A DNA stretch of 64,000 nucleotides. It comes from Craterostigma plantagineum (Eukaryota > Streptophyta > Magnoliopsida > Lamiales > Linderniaceae). Where the stretch lies: contig JAPQWV010000304.1 of the NCBI GenBank assembly GCA_027422505.1, positions 62,001-126,000 of the forward strand, read 5' to 3'. A program made the translations under genes and the position numbers. Position 1 is the first letter of the stretch. Each line of letters starts with the position of its first letter. Shown in pieces: positions 57,611 through 64,000 of this stretch. Below the pieces are notes generated by a model. That model was given only the letters and a program-made list of their open reading frames with translations, made no database searches and had not been told where the DNA came from.

Positions 57611-57842
57611 GAATTAATTGTCGATAAGGCACAGCGAATGCTTTCTTGTTTTTGCCATATTAACAATACAAAATACAATATTGTGCTGTAAGCAATGTGT
57701 AAATGTGTGTAATCAGAAACCTTTGGTAAATATTTAATGAGATTTTCAAGCATGGAAATCTATGCCTTATTCTCTTGTGTTAAAATACCAGCTTTTACTC
57801 TCTACAAGAGATTGAACCATCAGTAGTAATATACTCAGATTT
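57611..57842. other. Convergent 3' ends, WCRKC and C2H2 genes
   Basis: About 230 bases of presumed 3' untranslated regions of two converging genes. Confidence 0.5.
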
Positions 57843-58427
57843 CTACAACCTAAGAGTCAAATCCACTACTCCACCGTTGAATTTATCAAGGCAAGATTCC
57901 TTCAATTCTTTGGCATGGTCTTCTCCATCTCCAATCTTCTCCACAAGGTTGAGTTCCTCTCCATTAACGGTGATTGCATCTTTGGAATGTCGATCGAAAG
58001 GAAGATAGTCATAATTTCTGCGAACAATTAGTTGCTGATCAGCAATCACCATGCAAGTAGCAGTATTATCCTTATTGGCTGATGATGGAGATGAAGACTG
58101 AGCTTTCTTGAGGGTTCGAAGGTAGGCACGCTTTCTGTAGCCGATGGGATCTTTCACAAAGAGCCTCTTCTCCTCCAATCGCTCGTTTTTGTGGGCATTT
58201 TGGTGGCCTCCCAATGCTTGAGCAGATGGAAATTTCTTGAAGCAGAAAGAGCAAGTGAAGTCCCATGACTTGGCAAGTTTCGTCAACTTAGCCATCTCTT
58301 CTCTTTCTGCCAGCAACAATCTGCTGCTGCTGCTGTTTGCTTCAATATCATCAGTGACAGTGCTTTGTATGCTATTTCCATGGAGGATTTGCTTCTTTGA
58401 TGATGATGAGTATGACGACGACGACAT
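57843..58427 (-). CDS. C2H2 zinc-finger repressor with EAR motif
   Basis: Single-finger plant C2H2 transcription factor of the C1-1i type. The 194-residue intronless frame has one finger, [24 protein letters not shown], with the plant-specific QALGGH recognition helix. A basic run ([24 protein letters not shown]) follows it. The protein ends in VDLTLRL, an LxLxL-type EAR motif that recruits TOPLESS-class co-repressors. The first 50 residues are serine-rich and disordered. It belongs near the GIS, ZFP and KNUCKLES relatives, which control trichomes and floral development; I cannot assign the member. M1 lies about 10 codons before the first charged residues and no upstream in-frame start is better. 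Confidence 0.88.
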   Translation of the reverse strand: MSSSSYSSSSKKQILHGNSIQSTVTDDIEANSSSSRLLLAEREEMAKLTKLAKSWDFTCSFCFKKFPSAQALGGHQNAHKNERLEEKRLFVKDPIGYRKRAYLRTLKKAQSSSPSSANKDNTATCMVIADQQLIVRRNYDYLPFDRHSKDAITVNGEELNLVEKIGDGEDHAKELKESCLDKFNGGVVDLTLRL

Positions 58428-59507
58428 TACTTTACTCTTTCTTCTTCTCTAAAATGCTCAACACAGAGAGGGAGAGATCGACGACAGCGATTGTGGCAGG
58501 CGGACGAAATGTATTAGGGAGAGAAGAAAGTGTGAGCAAAGGGTGGTTGAGAAGCAAGCAGGTGAATTAAGGAAGAGTCAGTTTCTTCCATGGGCTAATG
58601 TCATGCAATGTTCTATCTGTACTTTATTATCTCGTAAAAGGCTACGATATTACGAATGCAAAGTCTTCATTTTTTTTTTCTTTTCCTTTTTCCTTTTCAT
58701 TATATCGATCTCTTTCGTAACATTTTAAAGGAGCAGTAACAAGGGGAGCGAAAGAAGTCATGCTCGAGGGTAACATACGCACATATATATATGTATGTAT
58801 TACATTTCGGTCCCTTTATTAATTAACATATTGATCATGGCATTGCAGAAAGGAGTTGCCATGGCGAGACACGCGTAAGGGCGATGAGTTAATAGGGAGT
58901 GAAGAGTGACGCCAAACTATTGGCTGCATTTTGATCGTTGCTCACTTTCAGGTGCAGATAATGTAAAAATGATCCTTTTTCTTTTTCATCTCTTGTAATG
59001 TAGGGAAAAAATAATACACTACTGACGGTTTTTCTTTTCTATATCTATAATCTTATGCGTATTTGTTGACTCACTGAAAGGATAATATTTTTTCATATAC
59101 TACGAGATTACATAAACGATCTTTCTACTTTTTTAGCACTCATGTAAAAGCTAAGCTAGCTTATGTCATCGTATGCAGTTTACTAAATTCTGATTGGTTG
59201 TCATCCTTCTCAACTTATCTTGAAAGAATAAAACCCATGAAACAGTAAAATAAGATGGTAAGGAAAGCAAGCTCATAATCTTCGGAAGTGAAGTATTATT
59301 ACAGGAAAGGAAACAATGGCCAATAGAGTAGTAATTAACTCCCTTTTTTTTTTCTCAATCCAAAGAAGCAATGAATGAGAAAGATACTCGAAAGATACTC
59401 AGAACAAGCAGATCTTACATTCCCATACCATTGGTATATAGATCGATAGATAGATTGATAGCAGATACAGAAGCATTATCATAGTAGTAAGAATACTAAT
59501 AAATACT
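58428..59507. other. Intergenic between C2H2 and kinase genes
   Basis: About 1.1 kb. The left part is the promoter side of the leftward C2H2 gene; the right part is the 3' untranslated region of the leftward kinase gene. No other gene is seen. Confidence 0.5.
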
Positions 59508-62500
59508 TCAGCAAGCAGTACGGCCATAGCAGATCGATGCAATGTAGAGATTCTTCGACCATTTTTCCTGCAATAAGCAACAGACATAGGGTGAGCTGGG
59601 AAACTGCTATGACTAGCTTGAATAGAACTCTCACCTTTTTCTTAGATTATATATGTATGCAAAATCAACTTATAGCAAAACTATACGTCAAAACAAACTT
59701 GTGTCGACTGTTTACCAGTAAAGAGAAAAAGAAAAGAATACCTTTACATGGGCACTAGGAAATGCAGATGTGCGAAGAGTCTCTTGAGTCTCATCTACTA
59801 TTTTGCGCCTGGGCATGCTAAGTATGAAGGCTGCTTGATCAGAAGTTGCAGCCATGGAAGTTATTCTATAACCACTTTCCCATCTGCGATGTATCCCCTC
59901 GCTTGGGTAAAGGAAATCGAGCTCCACAACCTACGAACCATCAATTCCAGTTAAGAATATGCCAAACAATCGATTGTTCTCCTGTGACTTATAACGGGTA
60001 AAATTGTCAATAAAGATGCAATTTTTTTACCTGCTCAGAATACCCGGAATTTCTAGACATAACTACACCCCATCGACTTCCAGCAGTAGTCATGGATGTC
60101 ACGTGGAAACCTTCTTTCCATTTTTTATTAATCCACTTGAATGGAAAAGATTCACTAACTTTGTATGATTGTTGGGTATAAGGAGTCCCTGGAAGAACAA
60201 GTTGCGAGTGAACAAAAGATTGGCGGGCATAAATGAATATTAAGACCTCTCTCATAGTTGTGCAATTAATGCATTTAGTAATCAATAACAATGAGAACAG
60301 GGACATGAAACTTCTTTTTGAACCTTTAGACATTATAACCAACGAGCTTCCGTTGTCTGCACCAGCAATAGAACTAATGTAATAGTTTTTCTCCCATTGT
60401 TCCATGATCCAATCCTGTGTAAGAAGAAAGCAACAATTATTGATTAACGGAAGTGCATCCAACTAGAGAAAATCAATAGAGCGAACATCAATTGCAAAAC
60501 CTTATGAAGAAAAACTTCTGAGAGTTCATATGCTTGAGAAGTAAAATTGGTTCCTGCATCCATGATTAAGGCCCAAAGATTTCCTGATGATGCCACACAA
60601 CTAATGTATAGGCCGTCCTCGTTACCCTTATCGACATGTTGACGGAGTCTCGAGTCTGCAACATTGTAGTGGTATCTACAAATAGAAGAAAACCTCACTT
60701 CATCATGCATGTACCAAAAGAGGTAGTTACACATAGGTAGTAAACGAAAGTTCAGGACACCATGAATGCCAAAGAGCAAAAGGATAAATAGAAGTTAGCA
60801 GCTATCCAAGTGAACAGATACATGGCGCAGATACGCACCTTTGCTTCATTGGACGGCGAGCATTATATACTGATATCCACTGAGTAGCAGGACTCCCCAG
60901 TCGTACTTTTTTCTTCGGTTGCTCATCCTCTTCTAAATTAATAAGCAACCTTCCGCGCTTTTGGCCAACCTGGGGCAATAGAGTATTAGAGGAATATATC
61001 CAAACTGCAAAGATGGAGAGACTAAAATTTGCATTCAAAGATCAAAGGAATATCGTAGGCTATGGTGAAGGGCAGTCTGGACCCCTTCAGTTCACAGACC
61101 AATTAAACTCTACTTAACAAAATTCACTGATGACTGATGGCCCTGAATATTTTGTCTCCAAGCCAGTCTTTGAGCACAAATCAAATGTGCAACATATGGT
61201 ACCAACAAGTTTTTACTATAATAGATTCAAACATAGATCACTTGCACCGCTAGATCGTTTATCTTACCTTAAGAGCACCGTCGATTCTAATAGGTCTAAG
61301 CGATGTGCATGGCTCGATGAGACTTTCAAAATAGGATATCAGTTTCTGATAATTTGGCTCCTCATCAAACTTCATGTTAGAAACAGTCTCAAGGAATTGT
61401 TTGAACGGAGCGGGACAAAAACAACACATTGCCTCCGGAGAAGTGGCCATTTTCTTTTTACAGACTAAAAAACTCTTGTTGTCACCCTAAAATCATTCAA
61501 ACATATGAGATGCGCAATATAAATAAATAATATCTGATAGGTAACTTTACCGAGGGAGGGAGTGATGCAAATCACCTGATATCCTTGCCATGGCAATCTT
61601 CCCCTTATGAGAAATATTAAGGTGTATGCCAGTGACTCAAGATCATCCCTTCTACTCCCCGTACGGCCTAAGTGTGCATGTACACTTGCATAACGTATTG
61701 TGCCTCTGTTATGGGCACAACGATAAAGCAGATTTCAGTAGTCCACACCAAAACATCATGGAAAAAGAATTAAATGAGTTTCACAAACCTAAATATATCA
61801 GGCCTCTGATCATACTCAACATGCTGACCAGATGACGCATCTTTCCACCTAGATGCTGAAATACCCAAAGAGGTTAGGCAAGCATTCAACTTATGATGGA
61901 CGAAATAGATAAACAGATCGAAGGGTAATGCAGCACATAGGAAAGGAAAAAGCGGGATTACAATAAAATGGAATATATATTATGCTAAGACATTATATAG
62001 TGCCAGTTGAAGTTACGTAACAGTTAAAAAACGAATAGTTAACTTACCCAGACCAAGATCAACGAGATATAGCTTCTTCTCATCAGCAGTTCCAGGCTGA
62101 CCAAGTAAGAAGTTTTCGGGCTTCACATCTCCATGAACAAATCTACACAAGTAAAAAGAAGGAACCAATTATGTTAGAATACCATTTTGATCCGACAAAG
62201 TATCAGAAAAGATGATCATGGAACCTGTTCATGGTACCAACCAGTTAAAATGATAGCAAACATTAAGTTCATACCCTTTCATGTGGAGCTTTTCAAGAAT
62301 CGATATAGCCTCCACTGCAATGCAAGCTACCATTTGTGGAGACATCCTATTTGATATAACCATCCAAAAGGGAATGTTTAGTATAAAAAATGAGAAGATA
62401 ACAATAACTTTTCCAGTGAATGCAGTCCATGCAGTGCAGAGCTCATTAAAACAACACAAGGATCATAGAGAGAAGTGACAATGTCTTACGACTGGCCCAT

Positions 62501-63564
62501 GGGATTCCAAACATCCCAGAGACTGGGTCCAAGCATGTCCATGACCTGAAATAATATTCATGATTAAAAATATGGAAGGTGCAAGTGGGAAAATTTCGAA
62601 ATCTTACCAAAATGTAAAAATCTCCTTGGCGACCTTTGTAGTGAACCCCTGGGATACCATAGCATCCATTCAAATCGCTACCATACGAGTTAAGACAAAA
62701 CCAAAATGTTAATAACATCTCAAATGGGTGGAGAGAAACAAATGAAAACGAAATGAGATCTCAAACATAAAGAAGATAACATACTTGTAAACCTGCCATT
62801 CATATGGAGGACCATAATTGCAACCCTTACTATTTCGGTGTTCAAATTTTAGCGCAACCTAGAATGAAAGTGGTATAGTAAGGTAGCCATAAAATTATGA
62901 GTAATCAGATTTTTGCTAAATGACAATGACATGAATTATTACTATACCTCGACAGCATCAGGTCCTATACGGTCAGAACCACCACTTACCCTTCTTCCAA
63001 CATAAACTTGGCCAAACCCACCTTTACCTAACTTCTTTTCTGTTTTGTACTGTGGAGAATTACCAACTTGCACCTGCATAAGAAATCCACACAATCAGAC
63101 AATAGCAAAAGAATGCACATAAAAGTGTAATAAGTCCAACGGCAATTGATGACGTACAAGACCAAGAAATAGAATACCTTTTCAGGAACCGGAGTCGCAC
63201 TCGTTCCATCTTCAACTACTTTATCTGCACCTCCACCATCCATGGCGATTTCCTTGTCCTTGGCGGCTTCTACTAAGTTAAATGCGGGTTCAGCAGCTCT
63301 AACAGCGACAGCTTGCGGCAAAACCTCGCAAGGTGGTTCAGGATCTAAGTCAATCAATCTAACCCCTCTGCCTCTAGCAGCAGCAGCAGCAGCAGTTGGT
63401 CTGGTGGGAGTGGCTGTGGTGGGGCCTCTCACTCCAGCAGCTGCATTGCCTCTCCCCCTTCCTCTCCTTCGGGTTCTATTCTGAGCTGGTTCGAGAAAAT
63501 CTTCTTCAGGTTGGAGATCACCGAGCCGTTTCGATCTCCTTGTTCTGCTACGCAATTCTGGCAT
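59508..63564 (-). CDS. MUT9-like / casein kinase 1-type Ser/Thr kinase
   Basis: Plant nuclear kinase of the MLK (PPK) branch of the CK1 group, known to phosphorylate histone H3 and light- and clock-signalling factors. Sixteen exons (63564-63178, 63073-62948, 62858-62785, 62677-62608, 62545-62490, 62346-62275, 62142-62048, 61855-61789, 61705-61576, 61486-61268, 60969-60839, 60675-60501, 60414-60324, 60188-60031, 59930-59742, 59567-59508) keep frame and give 699 residues. The N-terminus [15 protein letters not shown] is basic and typical. The kinase domain has the loop [12 protein letters not shown] (144-155), ALKFEHR, the catalytic HGDVKPEN with D near 267, and VDLGLASRW in place of DFG. A bipartite nuclear signal is likely at QPKKKVRLG. 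The C-terminal half holds repeats of the type W-x-ISSIAGA / TSMTTAGS. All family blocks are present. Confidence 0.92.
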
Positions 63565-63574
63565 CGTGACCCAT
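63548..63574 (-). other. Overlapping 8-codon uORF before the kinase start
   Basis: An ATG ten bases upstream of the kinase start opens an 8-codon frame that ends past the kinase ATG in another frame. A likely acceptor ending near 63593 would put this ATG in the mature leader, so it could reduce initiation at the main start. Confidence 0.45.
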
Positions 63575-64000
63575 GCAATATCACCTCCTGCACCACTATC
63601 TTAATTTAGAAAGGGAAAAAGGGAAAGCCCGCGGAGATTTGATATCATAACGGCCAACAGATCAAGAAAGCTCATACTTTTAAAAATCACCCGCAGAAAG
63701 TAGAACGCAACGGAAAGCACAATAACATCATACGTAGTATAGAAGCACAAGGCGTAGAACTTTTCACAGCGACACGCTTTTCCCGACAAAATGTAAGGAG
63801 ATCAAAATGCAATCAAGTGAAATCACAAGTAAAACACAGTACCCGGGAAAAGAGAAGGAAAAAGAAAGGCAATCAATTTATATTACAATCTACAAGATGA
63901 AACTCCAGTCATGCTCATCATCAAATCGGATAATCAGAAAAGAAAAATTGTTCCATTCCATAACAATTAGACGGACATATCCACAAACGGCGAGGTAGGC
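63575..64000. other. Kinase leader and upstream region
   Basis: About 425 bases to the end of the window. An acceptor-like GGTGCAG near 63593 suggests a leader intron reaching to the right. No other gene is visible. Confidence 0.4.

Overview
This is a 64-kb piece of a flowering-plant nuclear genome, most likely a core eudicot; I cannot name the species. The signs are GT-AG introns, AT-rich intergenic DNA with dinucleotide microsatellites, and plant-only families (SBP-box, WIP zinc finger, remorin, MYB-CC, class B heat-shock factor, OEP16, FAD2, group 4 LEA). It also carries Copia and Athila-type Gypsy LTR retrotransposons and several foldback MITEs. I found 18 host protein-coding genes and rebuilt exon structures by hand from splice sites and reading phase. 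I recognised no rRNA, tRNA, CRISPR or bacterial feature.

Layout, left to right. 1-10.6 kb: class B heat-shock factor (+), a foldback MITE, an ATL RING-H2 ligase (-), an AN1/C2H2 stress-associated protein (-), a remorin (+) and the spliceosomal protein SmE (+). 10.9-13.8 kb: a 2.9-kb Copia-type element that kept gag but lost integrase and reverse transcriptase, flanked by a perfect 5-bp target duplication. 14.9-26.2 kb: WIP zinc finger (+), RABA4-type GTPase (+), OEP16-3 (-) and CDK5RAP3/C53 (+) in divergent orientation, and a miR156-targeted SPL9/15-type SBP factor (-). 27.9-31.9 kb: a two-RRM RNA-binding protein (-) and a MYB-CC factor (-). 32-36 kb: gene-poor, with a second copy of the foldback MITE, a rearranged TRIM-like retroelement and a small secreted-peptide precursor (-). 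36.7-38.6 kb: NSE4, an SMC5/6 subunit (+).

39-50.4 kb: a group 4 LEA gene (-) cut in two by a nearly pristine 10.9-kb Athila-type element. It has an intact 1758-codon gag-pol frame, LTRs that appear to differ by one base, and a GCGCG target duplication. The LEA promoter, with a TATA box and an ABRE/G-box, remains and faces FAD2. 51-56 kb: FAD2 oleate desaturase (+), then an actin gene (+) complete except for a one-base deletion that shifts its frame. 56.4-64 kb: a hairpin MITE, a WCRKC thioredoxin-like protein (+), a C2H2 factor with an EAR motif (-) and a 16-exon MUT9-like/casein-kinase-1 protein kinase (-).

The genes do not form one pathway. Many are regulators of stress and development, and the neighbourhood looks like an ancient collinear block. 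From memory, Arabidopsis has HSFB3, SAP11, REM4.2, SPL9 and OEP16-3 close together on chromosome 2; FAD2 beside ACT11 on chromosome 3; and WCRKC1, LEA4-5, a MYB-CC gene and CDK5RAP3 close together on chromosome 5. What is unusual here is recent change to that block: a transposon-split LEA gene, a frameshifted actin, a gag-only Copia insertion and hairpin elements. I saw no convincing new enzymatic or defence system.
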